This document shows positions 9,246-17,681 of a DNA stretch of 64,000 nt, piece by piece; the stretch's first letter is position 1; every line of letters starts with the position of its first letter. Source of the stretch: Streptomyces xantholiticus (GTDB lineage: Bacteria > Actinomycetota > Actinomycetes > Streptomycetales > Streptomycetaceae); assembly GCF_014651015.1 (NCBI RefSeq), contig NZ_BMWB01000002.1:372001-436000 (forward strand), read 5' to 3'. The notes beneath the pieces were generated by a model that was not told where the DNA came from, did no database searches, and saw only the letters and a list, made by a program, of their open reading frames with translations. Made by a program: the position numbers and the translations under genes.

Positions 9246-10213
9246 TGCGACTTCCTTGCAGCCGCGATCTGGCGGGACATGATCGTGGTCAGCTCGTACG
9301 CCGTGTGCGACGCGGCGACGGACGTGATCTCGGCGTGGTCGTAGGCCGGGGCGACCTCGACGACGTCGGCGGAGACCAGGTTGCAGGACGCGAGGCCGCG
9401 CAGGATCTCCAGCAGTTCACGGGAGGTCATGCCGCCCGCCTCGGGGGTGCCGGTGCCGGGCGCGTGCGCCGGGTCGAGGCAGTCGATGTCGATGGAGATG
9501 TACAGCGGGCGGTCGCCGATGCGCTGGCGGAGCTGGTCGGCGACCTCGTCGGCGCCGCGGCGGTAGATGTCCGCGGAGGTGACGATGCCGAAGCCTATCT
9601 TCTCGTCGTCGGTGAGGTCCTGCTTGCCGTACAGCGGGCCGCGGGTACCGACGTGGGAGAGCGCCTCGGTGTCGAGGATGCCCTCCTCGACGGCCCGGCG
9701 GAACGGGGTGCCGTGCGTGTACTCGGCGCCGAAGTAGGTGTCCCAGGTGTCGAGGTGCGCGTCGAAGTGCAGCAGCGCGACGGGGCCGTGCTTCTTGGCG
9801 ACCGAGCGCAGCAGCGGCAGCGCGATGGTGTGGTCGCCGCCGAGCGTCATCATCCGGGCTCCGGTTCCCAGCAGGTCGTCGGCGGCGGCCTCGATGGTCT
9901 CGACGGCCTCGTTGATGTTGAACGGGTTGGCCGCGATGTCGCCCGCGTCCGCGACCTGGGCGAGCGCGAAGGGCGAGGCGTCCTGCGCCGGGTTGTAGGG
10001 GCGCAGGAGCCTCGACGCCTCGCGGATGGCGTTGCCGCCGAAGCGCGCACCGGGGCGGTAGGAGACACCGGAGTCGAAGGGGACGCCGACCACGGCGACG
10101 TCGGCGCGGCCGACCTCGTCGAGCCTGGGCAGCCGGGCGAACGTCGCGGGTCCGGCGTACCGCGGGATGCGGGAGGAGTCGACGGGGCCGCGCGGCTGCT
10201 CGTTGCTGCTCAT
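9242..10213 (-). CDS. speB: Ureohydrolase of the agmatinase/guanidinobutyrase family
   Basis: A 323-residue binuclear manganese ureohydrolase. All metal ligands are visible: GGDHT, DAHLDTW and SIDIDCLDP, plus the agmatinase-type segment [17 protein letters not shown]. It hydrolyses a guanidino compound to urea and an amine or amino acid. Members of this family include agmatinase (SpeB), guanidinobutyrase and guanidinopropionase, which cannot be told apart by eye; the speB label is the conventional one. It is the middle gene of a symporter, ureohydrolase and TPP-enzyme operon. The TPP enzyme next door favours a guanidino acid from arginine breakdown over agmatine (inference). Confidence 0.88.
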   Translation of the reverse strand: MSSNEQPRGPVDSSRIPRYAGPATFARLPRLDEVGRADVAVVGVPFDSGVSYRPGARFGGNAIREASRLLRPYNPAQDASPFALAQVADAGDIAANPFNINEAVETIEAAADDLLGTGARMMTLGGDHTIALPLLRSVAKKHGPVALLHFDAHLDTWDTYFGAEYTHGTPFRRAVEEGILDTEALSHVGTRGPLYGKQDLTDDEKIGFGIVTSADIYRRGADEVADQLRQRIGDRPLYISIDIDCLDPAHAPGTGTPEAGGMTSRELLEILRGLASCNLVSADVVEVAPAYDHAEITSVAASHTAYELTTIMSRQIAAARKSQ

Positions 10214-10292
10214 GTGAAATGCCTTCTTTCCTACGCTTCGTGGCGCTTCATTGCGCTTCAGTGCGGTTGTACGACTTTAACTGTGCCCGGCT

Positions 10293-11771
10293 TCAACTGT
10301 GCACGGCGGCCGGTTCGGCCGCCGGGGGCTCCGGCTGCGCATCCTCGACGCCGCCCCGGCCCGCGAGCCGCTCGCGCCAGTTCGCGAGGACCGCCGCGTC
10401 GGTCGGCGGGGTGGCCAGGGAAACGATCACGTACGCCGCGAGCGAGGACAGCAGGCCGTAGTAGACCGGCTCGTTGGCGAGGATCCCGTACGTCGCCATC
10501 AGGCCGACGACCGCGCAGCCGCCGACGACGACGGAGGCGAGCGCGCCGTACACGGTGCCGCGCTTCCACAGCAGACCGCCGAGGATCGGCACGAGCAGAC
10601 CGCCGACGAGCAGGTTGTAGGCGACGGTCAGCGCCTCGACGACGTTGTTGAGCGCGATCGCGACGCAGATGACCGCGATGCCCATGATCAGGATGAAGGC
10701 ACGGTTGCCCTTCACCTCGTCGTGCTCCGGGCCCTTGTGCGCAAGGCCGCGAAGCCGCGACCAGATGTCGTTGTTGGCGACGGTGGCGCAGGCGATCAGG
10801 GCGCCGGACGACGTGGACATCACGGCGGCGAGGGCCGCGGCGAGCACCAGGCCGCGCACACCCGTCGGCAGTTCGTCCTTGACGATGGTCGCGAAGGCGT
10901 CGTCGGCGTTGGCGAGGTTCGGGTACAGGACCTTGGCCGCGGTTCCGATGACCGCGCCGGCCAGGGCGTAGACGAGACAGTACGTACCGGCGACGGTGCC
11001 GCCGTAGCGTGCCACCTTGTCGCCGCGGGCAGTGAACACCCGCTGCCAGATGTCCTGACCGATCAGCATGCCGAAGGTGTAGATCAGGACATAGGTGAAG
11101 ATCGTCTCGCCCCCGATGCCGAGCGGGGCGAAGTACTCGCCTGGCAGCGCGGCCTTCATCTCGCTGAAGCCGCCCGCCTTGACGACCGCGATCGGCAGCA
11201 GGAGCAGCAGCACGCCGATCGTCTTGACGACGAACTGCACCATGTCGGTGAGGGTGATCGACCACATGCCGCCGAGGGTCGAGTACGCGACGACGACGGC
11301 GCCGCCGAGAACGATCGAGGCGGTGCGGTTCAGGTCGAAGAGGACGTCGAAGATGGTGGCGTACGCGATGGTCGAGGTGACCGCGAGCATCAGCGTGTAC
11401 GCCCACATCACGACGCCGGAGATGACACCGGCCTTGCCGCCGTAGCGCAGGTCGAGCATCTCGGAGACGGTGTAGACCTTCAGCCGGGCGATGCGCGCCG
11501 AGAAGAAGATCGACAGCGCCAGGAGCCCGAGGCCGATGGTGAAGACCATCCACGCGCCCGACAGCCCGTACTTGTAGCCGAGGCCGACGCCACCGATGGT
11601 GGACGCGCCGCCGAGGACGATCGCGGCCATGGTTCCGGAGTACATCCAGGGGCCGAGGCGGCGGCCCGCGACCAGGAACTCGCTCTTGGACTTGGCGCGG
11701 CGCATGCCCCACCAACCCATGCCGAGCATGCCGGCCAGATAGACGACGATCACTGCGTAGTCGACAGCCAT
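10293..11771 (-). CDS. Sodium:solute symporter (SSS family)
   Basis: A 492-residue membrane transporter with about 13 transmembrane helices. ATG 11771 has GGAAGGAAAG upstream, and the next residues AVDYAVIVVYLAGMLGMGWW form helix 1. Family signatures include SKSEFLVAGRRLGPW after helix 1 and GASTIGGVGLGYKYG in helix 2. The tail EPPAAEPAAVHS is cytoplasmic. It probably imports the substrate of the ureohydrolase 79 bases downstream. The gap between the two genes contains three near copies of a GCGCTTCATTG-like unit (10227-10265). Confidence 0.88.
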   Translation of the reverse strand: MAVDYAVIVVYLAGMLGMGWWGMRRAKSKSEFLVAGRRLGPWMYSGTMAAIVLGGASTIGGVGLGYKYGLSGAWMVFTIGLGLLALSIFFSARIARLKVYTVSEMLDLRYGGKAGVISGVVMWAYTLMLAVTSTIAYATIFDVLFDLNRTASIVLGGAVVVAYSTLGGMWSITLTDMVQFVVKTIGVLLLLLPIAVVKAGGFSEMKAALPGEYFAPLGIGGETIFTYVLIYTFGMLIGQDIWQRVFTARGDKVARYGGTVAGTYCLVYALAGAVIGTAAKVLYPNLANADDAFATIVKDELPTGVRGLVLAAALAAVMSTSSGALIACATVANNDIWSRLRGLAHKGPEHDEVKGNRAFILIMGIAVICVAIALNNVVEALTVAYNLLVGGLLVPILGGLLWKRGTVYGALASVVVGGCAVVGLMATYGILANEPVYYGLLSSLAAYVIVSLATPPTDAAVLANWRERLAGRGGVEDAQPEPPAAEPAAVHS

Positions 11772-11906
11772 CGGCTTTCCTTCCGTCTCGTCCCCCGGGA
11801 ACGGTCCTTGGTTGCGCGCTTGTGAGAGTCGACGGTAAGTGGCCGGAAAGCGTCCTTGAAGTGTACGTTTTATCCATTCTTCTCGTTGTCGATGGATGGA
11901 CCGTCC
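11772..11906. promoter_or_regulatory. Divergent promoter region between symporter operon and pucR-type gene
   Basis: A short intergenic region that must hold both promoters. ATCCAT (11872-11877) and ATGGAT (11892-11897) form a spaced inverted repeat beside the PucR start, and TACACT on the minus strand (about 11860) is a possible -10 element for the symporter operon. PucR-type regulators commonly act on the divergent operon; the actual operator is not proven here. Confidence 0.4.
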
Positions 11907-13331
11907 ATGCCGGAGCCCACAGCGGCCCCACCCACCCCGCCGATCCCGCTGGCCGCACTCCTCGCCGACCCGGAACTCGGGCTGCGCCAGCTGGCGGGGC
12001 CGCCCGCGAGCGACGGCGCGGTCGTCCACATGGTCCACACCTCGGAGATGGCCGACCCGTATCCGTATCTGCTGGGCGGCGAGCTGCTGCTCAGCGCGGG
12101 CGTACTGCTGGACGACCCGGACCGCTACGTCTCACGCATCGTCCAGGCGGGCGCGGTGGCGCTCGGTTTCGGCGTGGCACCCGTGTACGACACGGTCCCC
12201 GTCGAGCTGGTCGACGCATGCGAACGGCACGGGCTGGCGCTGCTGGAGGTGCCGCCGCAGACCACGTTCACCGCCGTCGCACGGGTGGTGTGGCGACTGA
12301 TGGCGGAGGCCCGCCACCGCGAGCTCCGCCGGGTGACCCAGGCCCAGCAGGGCCTGGCCGCGGCAGCTGCCCGCCCGGACCCGGTCCCGGCGGTGCTGCA
12401 CCAGCTCGCCGTCCGGCTGGAGGGCTGGGCGGTCCTGCTCGGCCCGGACGGTACCCGGCTCTCCGCGGCGGGCCGCGAACCGGCGCCGGACGTGGCGACG
12501 GGCCTGACCCGGCTGGCGCACGTCGTGAGCCCGGGTGCGTCGCCCCGCCCCGCCCCCGCCTCCGCGACGGACCGGGTGGCCGAGGGACACCTCGCCGCCT
12601 ACGCCCTCGGCGGCAGCCAGGGACTCGTCCTCGGGCTCGCCACGCCCGCCCGGGAGCCCGGCGACCACACGGTGGCCGGGGTCGCCGTCGTGCTCCTCTC
12701 CCTGCTCACCGCGCCGCACCAGGGTGCGGACGCCTCCGGCCGCAGCGCCGCGCTCGTACGACTGCTGCTGGGGTCGGCACCGGCCGAGACGGCGCCGCTG
12801 TTGGGGCCCGGCCCGTGGACGGTGGTCCACGGGCGTGGCGACCGCTCCCCCTTCGCGGCGGCCGCGCTCGGGGCGGCCCTCGGCAGCGCGCTCGTCGACC
12901 CCGACGCGGACGGCTCCGTACGGATCCTGCTCCCGGCAGACCGGGAGGCGACCGCCCAGCCCGGCTGGACGCTCGGCGTGAGCGCCCCCGTCGGCCCCGA
13001 CGAGCTCGCGGCCGCCGACGCGCAGGCGGCCAGGGCCGTCCGCCGCGCGGTCGCCACCGGCAAGCCCCTCGTCCACCACCGGCACGCCGACCCGCTCTCC
13101 CTCGACGCCGCCCGCCGGCGGCTGGCGCCGCTCGCGGACTCCCCCGCGCTCGTCGAGACGCTGCGCACCTGGCTCTCCCTCCACGGCAGCTGGGACCGCA
13201 CCGCCGCCGCCATGGACATCCACCGCAACACGGTCCGCCAGCGCATCGGCCGCTGCGCGGCGCTGCTGGACGCGGACCTGGACGACGTGGACGTCCGGAT
13301 GGAGCTGTGGTTCGCGCTGCGGCACGGGTGA
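11907..13331 (+). CDS. PucR-family transcriptional regulator
   Basis: A 474-residue regulator with an N-terminal PucR/purine-catabolism domain (about residues 10-130; PLAALLADPELGLRQLAGP and the conserved GGELLLSAG) and a C-terminal PucR helix-turn-helix (SLHGSWDRTAAAMDIHRNTV, about 410-470). ATG 11907 has GGATGGA upstream; ATG 11892 would add five residues. It is divergent from the symporter/ureohydrolase/TPP operon and is its likely substrate-responsive regulator. PucR proteins typically sense nitrogen-rich metabolites (family knowledge). Confidence 0.88.
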   Translation: MPEPTAAPPTPPIPLAALLADPELGLRQLAGPPASDGAVVHMVHTSEMADPYPYLLGGELLLSAGVLLDDPDRYVSRIVQAGAVALGFGVAPVYDTVPVELVDACERHGLALLEVPPQTTFTAVARVVWRLMAEARHRELRRVTQAQQGLAAAAARPDPVPAVLHQLAVRLEGWAVLLGPDGTRLSAAGREPAPDVATGLTRLAHVVSPGASPRPAPASATDRVAEGHLAAYALGGSQGLVLGLATPAREPGDHTVAGVAVVLLSLLTAPHQGADASGRSAALVRLLLGSAPAETAPLLGPGPWTVVHGRGDRSPFAAAALGAALGSALVDPDADGSVRILLPADREATAQPGWTLGVSAPVGPDELAAADAQAARAVRRAVATGKPLVHHRHADPLSLDAARRRLAPLADSPALVETLRTWLSLHGSWDRTAAAMDIHRNTVRQRIGRCAALLDADLDDVDVRMELWFALRHG

Positions 13332-13693
13332 CGGACTGTTCGGACGTCCGCGGCCAGTACATACAACCAGCTCTCCCGCAGAACGCCTGGGAGTGGCGCA
13401 AGCGCTTCCCCGAGCTGCACCAACTCATTGGCGCCTACTTCCACCAGGACTTCTCTGTCGACTACGCATCTCACAAGGAAGCCCTCGACGACTATCTCGC
13501 AGGACACCCCGGGGAAGACCTTCGGCGGGCGGCAACAGAAATCCGCGCCTTGCTGTCGATCGTCGAAACCGACGAGGAGCTACGCATCGCAGCTGACGCG
13601 CTTGGCCTTGAGGTACGCCCACCGAAGAACGTCTCTCTCCGCCAATGGCTCGACGGCATCAAGGGCATCCTCATCCACAGCCTCCGGGATTGA
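13328..13693 (+). CDS. CdiI-like immunity protein (CdiI_2 family), orphan
   Basis: A 121-residue protein resembling the CdiI_2 family of contact-dependent-inhibition immunity proteins: FPELHQLIGAYFHQDF, HKEALDDYLAGHP, then a helical half with RAATEIRALLSIVETDEEL and a C-terminal W-containing helix. GTG 13328 overlaps the pucR stop (GTGA), and no better start exists in frame. No toxin (CdiA, polymorphic or WXG type) is encoded nearby, so it is an orphan immunity gene, as is common in streptomycete immunity arrays. It is directly followed by a DUF397 relic. Family call is by eye. Confidence 0.65.
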   Translation: MTDCSDVRGQYIQPALPQNAWEWRKRFPELHQLIGAYFHQDFSVDYASHKEALDDYLAGHPGEDLRRAATEIRALLSIVETDEELRIAADALGLEVRPPKNVSLRQWLDGIKGILIHSLRD

Positions 13694-14307
13694 TGCACCT
13701 CATCCGGCCTTCGTCCGGGTTGGCCGGCTGGCGCGAGTCCTCACCCAGCGGGCGCGACGCGGGCGGCTGCGTCAAGGCTCTGGACGGCCAAACCTCCGGC
13801 GTCCCGGTCCGCGACTCCAAGAATCCGCAGGGCCCGGCACTCATGTTCCACAGCGCAGCCTGGTCCGCGTTCCTCACGGACCTGAAGCACTCCGGCCGCC
13901 AGCCCCCGCTCAACCACCCACGCCCACCTCGTTGTTCGGCGCCCCGTCACCGGCCGGAGGCAGGTCGCCGCGCTCGACCGGCTGACCGGCGCCCGCCCGC
14001 GCGGGAGGCAGTACGGCGTCGAGTTCCGCGTCGCTCGCGGCATGCGCGGCCTCGGCCGCCTTGCGCAGGGTGTCGCGTTCGACGGCCGCGGTGTCGGCCT
14101 CTACCCGCACCAGACGCCCGTCCGCCTCGGTCACGTACTCGTGCTGCGTGCCGCTCGTGCGGTACCAGCTCTTGCCGTCCTCCACGCACTCGACGGCGCC
14201 GCCCGTGCCACCGGTGCCGACGCCGACCGGAAGCTTCGGGCAGTTCGCCGCGTCCATGGTGCCCCGGTCGACGCCGAGGCGTATCTGCGCGCCGCTGTCC
14301 TGCTTGA
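13693..14307 (+). pseudogene. DUF397 protein whose frame runs on past its normal end
   Basis: ATG 13693 overlaps the previous stop (TGATG). The first 60 residues are a recognisable DUF397 domain: LAGWRESSPSG, a GGCVKAL core, VPVRDSKNPQGPALMF and AAWSAFLTDLK. DUF397 proteins are usually 60-80 residues long and pair with XRE/DUF5753 regulators. Here the domain ends near 13880 but no stop occurs, and the frame continues about 140 codons as Arg/Pro-rich sequence antisense to a lipoprotein gene. I read this as a DUF397 gene that lost its 3' end at a junction around 13890-13915. No XRE partner is adjacent. Confidence 0.6.
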
Positions 14308-14557
14308 CGTACGTCGCCGAGAAGCCGTCCGCACCGAGGACGCCCACGGACTGCTTGGCTACCTCGTAGCCGGGCACCTCGGTGACATAGACGTTCTCGA
14401 TCGCCACCTGCGCGGCACGCGCGCGTTCCTCGAGTTCGGCCCGGTCGGCACCACTTCCGGCGGTCTCGGTTCCGCAGGCGACCAGGGCGACGGACACCAC
14501 GGCTGTGAGGGGCAACCAAGGGCGCGGCAGCCGCGCGGCAGGCTTCATGCGGGCCAT
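13910..14557 (-). CDS. Lipoprotein of unknown function
   Basis: A 215-residue putative lipoprotein. ATG 14557 begins MARMKPAARLPRPWLPLTAV and leads to the lipobox LVAC-G. The mature region has a coiled N-terminal helix (DRAELEERARAAQVAIENVY) followed by a beta-rich part with two cysteines (AANCPKLP, GAVECVED) likely to form a disulfide, and an Ala-rich C-terminus. It is divergent from another lipoprotein gene at 14697. Not recognised functionally. Confidence 0.75.
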   Translation of the reverse strand: MARMKPAARLPRPWLPLTAVVSVALVACGTETAGSGADRAELEERARAAQVAIENVYVTEVPGYEVAKQSVGVLGADGFSATYVKQDSGAQIRLGVDRGTMDAANCPKLPVGVGTGGTGGAVECVEDGKSWYRTSGTQHEYVTEADGRLVRVEADTAAVERDTLRKAAEAAHAASDAELDAVLPPARAGAGQPVERGDLPPAGDGAPNNEVGVGG

Positions 14558-14696
14558 GGTGTCGCACGACCTTCCCGCCCGGGGCACGGTGTCCCCTTCC
14601 GTTGCCGTGCCGGGACCTTCACCGAAACGTTGACCCCCTGGGAGAGCCGTCGTAGCGTTCATCAGACAGGCGGACAATTCTCGCATTGGTCGAACC

Positions 14697-15197
14697 ATGG
14701 GCCTCATTCACGCAAAGCGTCGCAGGACCGGAACCTTCGCCGGTACCGCCCTTCTGGCGGCAAGCCTGCTCTCGACCCTCGCCGCCTGCGGGTCGGAGGT
14801 GTCCGGATCCCAGTCGCCGGCCGACCAGCGTCCGCGAATCTCCTTCCAAGCAGGGACACCCGCGCTCGAAGAGGCCCTTGAGCGCCAGGCCACAGCCCAG
14901 GATGCCGCGGCCAGGAAGGCCGTGCAGGACAAGGCTGCCGCGGAAGCCCGCAAGTCCCGCTCCGCCCCTTCCGCCGCCGACGGCAAGGCCTGCACCACGG
15001 ACCCCGCCGACCGCCTGAACTGCCGTAACCCCGGCGGGACGATCGACCCGAACGGCGGCGACCTGGACGGCGACGGCGTCTTCGAGGAGCACGAACCCGT
15101 CGGCCCCGGATACAAGGACCCCCGCGCCTACGACGGCGGGAAGACGACCGGTGAGACACAGTGCGAGTGGCTGCGCTCGCAGGGAATCGCCTGCTGA
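14697..15197 (+). CDS. Lipoprotein with a calcium-loop-like Asp motif
   Basis: A 166-residue putative lipoprotein. The signal peptide is MGLIHAKRRRTGTFAGTALL, followed by the lipobox LAAC-G. Residues 50-95 are Ala/Lys/Glu/Gln-rich and probably a coiled coil. The C-terminal domain has four cysteines (KACTT, LNCRN, TQCEW, IAC) and DPNGGDLDGDGVFEEHE, which resembles an EF-hand or Excalibur-type calcium loop. The C-terminus is cysteine. Function unknown; divergent from the lipoprotein at 13910-14557, with the shared promoter region in 14558-14696. Confidence 0.75.
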   Translation: MGLIHAKRRRTGTFAGTALLAASLLSTLAACGSEVSGSQSPADQRPRISFQAGTPALEEALERQATAQDAAARKAVQDKAAAEARKSRSAPSAADGKACTTDPADRLNCRNPGGTIDPNGGDLDGDGVFEEHEPVGPGYKDPRAYDGGKTTGETQCEWLRSQGIAC

Positions 15198-15373
15198 GGG
15201 CACCCAAAAGCGACATTCGGCGAGGGCACCGCACTTGCGAGGCCGTCGTCGCATCCGGGCGTGCTCAGCATCACTATGGACACTTTCAACAACCCCCGGG
15301 TAACTTAGGCTGAGCAAGCGCTTAGATATTCAGCGCGCCCACCAGCCAGAGTCACAGTCACGAGGAGGCGTCC

Positions 15374-16531
15374 GTGCGCCGTACCGTTTTCAACGAGGAC
15401 CACGAGGCGTTCCGGGACACGATCCGCGCCTTCATCGAGGCCGAGGTCGTCCCGGTCTACGACGAGTGGTTCGCTGCGGGCCAGGCGCCGCGCGATTTCT
15501 ACTACAAGCTCGGTGAGCTGGGCGTCTTCGGCATCAACGTCCCCGAGGAGTTCGGCGGCGCGGGCCTGGACACGCACAAGTTCGAGGCCGTGCTCTACGA
15601 GGAGACCTCACGCGCGGGCGTCAACTTCGGCGGCTCCGGCGTGCACGTGCTGCTGGCCCTGCCCTACATCAAGGCTCTCGCCACCGACGAGCAGAAGAAG
15701 CGCTTCCTGCCGAAGTTCGTCTCCGGCGAGGAGATGTGGGCGCTGGCGATGACCGAGCCCGGCACCGGCTCCGACCTCGCGGGCATGAAGAGCACCGCCA
15801 AGCTCTCCGAGGACGGCACGCACTACGTCCTCAACGGCGCCAAGACCTTCATCACCGGCGGTGTGCACGCCGACCGCGTGATCGTGTGCGCCCGTACGGA
15901 CGCGCCGACCGCCGAGGACCGCCGCCACGGCATCTCCCTCTTCGCCGTGGACACCAAGGCCGAGGGCTACTCGGTCGGCCGCAAGCTGGACAAGCTCGGT
16001 CTGAAGACCTCGGACACCGCCGAGCTGGCGTTCGTCGACGTGAAGGTCCCGGTCGAGGACCTGCTCGGCGAGGAGAACAAGGGCTTCTACTACCTCGGCC
16101 AGAACCTGCCGTCCGAGCGCTGGGGCATCGCGTTCGGTGCGTACGCGCAGGCCAAGGCTGCCGTGCGGTTCGCCCAGGAGTACGTGAGCGACCGCACGGT
16201 CTTCGGCAAGACCGTCGCGTCCTTCCAGAACACCAAGTTCGAGCTGGCCGCCTGCAAGGCCGAGGTGGACGCCGCCGAGGCGGTCGCCGACCGTGCCACC
16301 GAGGCGCTGGACGCGGGTGAGCTCACGGCCGCGGAGGCCGCGTCCGCGAAGCTGTTCTGCACCGAGGTCGCGCACCGCGTCATCGACAGGTGCCTCCAGC
16401 TGCACGGTGGCTACGGCTTCATGAACGAGTACCCGATCGCCCGCCTGTACGCGGACAACCGCGTCAACCGGATCTACGGCGGCACCAGCGAGGTCATGAA
16501 GATGATCATCGCCAAGGACATGGGTCTGTAA
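15374..16531 (+). CDS. Acyl-CoA dehydrogenase
   Basis: A 385-residue FAD-dependent acyl-CoA dehydrogenase. GTG 15374 follows GAGGAGG. The N-terminal helical domain runs to about residue 120. The flavin-binding motif MTEPGTGSDLAGMKSTAK, the middle beta domain with FITGGVHAD, and the C-terminal LHGGYGFMNEYPIARLYADN (FAD/CoA contact) are all present. It acts in fatty-acid or branched acyl-CoA oxidation. The upstream gap contains the 8-bp palindrome AAGCGCTT (15316-15323), which could be part of a regulator site. TesB follows after 34 bases and is probably co-transcribed. Confidence 0.93.
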   Translation: MRRTVFNEDHEAFRDTIRAFIEAEVVPVYDEWFAAGQAPRDFYYKLGELGVFGINVPEEFGGAGLDTHKFEAVLYEETSRAGVNFGGSGVHVLLALPYIKALATDEQKKRFLPKFVSGEEMWALAMTEPGTGSDLAGMKSTAKLSEDGTHYVLNGAKTFITGGVHADRVIVCARTDAPTAEDRRHGISLFAVDTKAEGYSVGRKLDKLGLKTSDTAELAFVDVKVPVEDLLGEENKGFYYLGQNLPSERWGIAFGAYAQAKAAVRFAQEYVSDRTVFGKTVASFQNTKFELAACKAEVDAAEAVADRATEALDAGELTAAEAASAKLFCTEVAHRVIDRCLQLHGGYGFMNEYPIARLYADNRVNRIYGGTSEVMKMIIAKDMGL

Positions 16532-16565
16532 GAGGCCGGTAGAACCGGAGCTGTACGTTCCTGAC

Positions 16566-17441
16566 ATGAGCTCAGCACTCGACGGTCTGCTCGATCTGCT
16601 CGACCTGGAGCAGATCGAGCAGAACATCTTCCGCGGGCGTTCCCGGTCCGCCGTCGTCCCCAGGGTCTTCGGCGGACAGGTCGCGGCCCAGGCGCTGGTT
16701 GCCGCGGGCCGTACGGTCCCGGCGGACCGCACGGCGCACTCCCTGCACTCGTACTTCCTGCGCATGGGCGACCCGGGCGCGCCGATCGTCTACACGGTCG
16801 ACCGCATCCGCGACGGCCGGTCCTTCACGACCCGCCGCGTGGTCGCCGTCCAGCACGGGCAGCCGATCTTCCACCTCTCCGCGTCGTTCCAGACGTACGA
16901 GGAGGGCCTGGAGCATCAGGAGGACATGCCGGACTCTCCGGACCCGGAGACGCTGCCCACGGCGGCCGAGATGCTGCCGCGCTACGCGGACCGGTTCGTC
17001 GACGCGGGCGTGGTGGACCGGATGCTCGAGGCGCGGGCGGCGGTCGACCTGCGGTACGTGGACGAGCCGCCGTACGCCACTGCGGGCCGGCCTCGCGAGC
17101 CACACTCCCAGGTGTGGTTCCGCGCGAACGGCAAACTCGCCGACGACCCTCTGCTGCACGTCTGCCTGGCCACGTACGTCTCCGACATGACGTTGCTGGA
17201 CTCGATCCTGCTCGCGCACGGGCGCGGCGGCTGGGCGGTCGGCGACGTGGTCGGTGCCTCGCTGGACCACGCGATGTGGTTCCACCGGCCGTTCCGTGCG
17301 GACGAATGGCTGCTGTACGACCAGGAGTCCCCGTCCGCCTCGGGCGGCCGCGGTCTGGGCCAGGCCCGCATCTGGACGCAGGACGGGCGCCTGGCGATCA
17401 CGGTCATCCAGGAGGGCGTGGTCCGCGTCCCCCGCGCCTGA
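16566..17441 (+). CDS. tesB: Acyl-CoA thioesterase II
   Basis: A 291-residue double-hotdog thioesterase that hydrolyses acyl-CoA to fatty acid and CoA. The hallmark segments are RVFGGQVAAQALVAAGRTV in the first hotdog, LHSYFLRMGDP, and in the second hotdog YVSDMTLLDSILLAHG and LDHAMWFHRPFRADEWLLY, whose Asp, Ser/Thr and Gln positions form the TesB catalytic set. It starts 34 bases after the acyl-CoA dehydrogenase and likely forms an operon with it. Confidence 0.94.
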   Translation: MSSALDGLLDLLDLEQIEQNIFRGRSRSAVVPRVFGGQVAAQALVAAGRTVPADRTAHSLHSYFLRMGDPGAPIVYTVDRIRDGRSFTTRRVVAVQHGQPIFHLSASFQTYEEGLEHQEDMPDSPDPETLPTAAEMLPRYADRFVDAGVVDRMLEARAAVDLRYVDEPPYATAGRPREPHSQVWFRANGKLADDPLLHVCLATYVSDMTLLDSILLAHGRGGWAVGDVVGASLDHAMWFHRPFRADEWLLYDQESPSASGGRGLGQARIWTQDGRLAITVIQEGVVRVPRA

Positions 17442-17457
17442 TGTGACATGAACCCCG

Positions 17458-17485
17458 CGCGCCCGCTGCTCAGGCAGCGGGCGCG
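17458..17485. terminator. Hairpin between tesB and the XRE relic
   Basis: A 12-bp GC-rich stem (17458-17469 pairing with 17474-17485) with a TCAG loop. There is no T-run on either side, so it is a plausible but weak bidirectional terminator for the convergent ends here. Confidence 0.5.
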
Positions 17486-17646
17486 TGTTCGTTGAACGTC
17501 ACGCGCGAGGTGTCGCCGTCCGGTTCCAGGCTCAGCGCCGCGTCGAGGGCGCGGGCCAGGCGGGCCAGGCGGGCCAGCGGCATGGTGCCGCCGGGCTCCG
17601 GCTGTAGCCCCATGGCGGTCGTGGACAGCCTGGAAACTCGTCCTCG
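17470..17646 (-). pseudogene. C-terminal fragment of an XRE-type regulator
   Basis: About 58 codons read RGRVSRLSTTAMGLQP...PLARLARLARALDAALSLEPD...RVTFNEHAPAA. The SRLSTT...LARLARALDA pattern is the recognition-helix end and last helix of small HTH_3/XRE proteins. The DNA-binding N-terminus is missing and there is no start codon with a ribosome site. It sits just past the stop of the histidine kinase gene. Regarded as a relic. Confidence 0.5.
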
Positions 17647-17681
17647 AGTGAAGGATCGGTCCAGGCTGACGTGCCCTTGGC

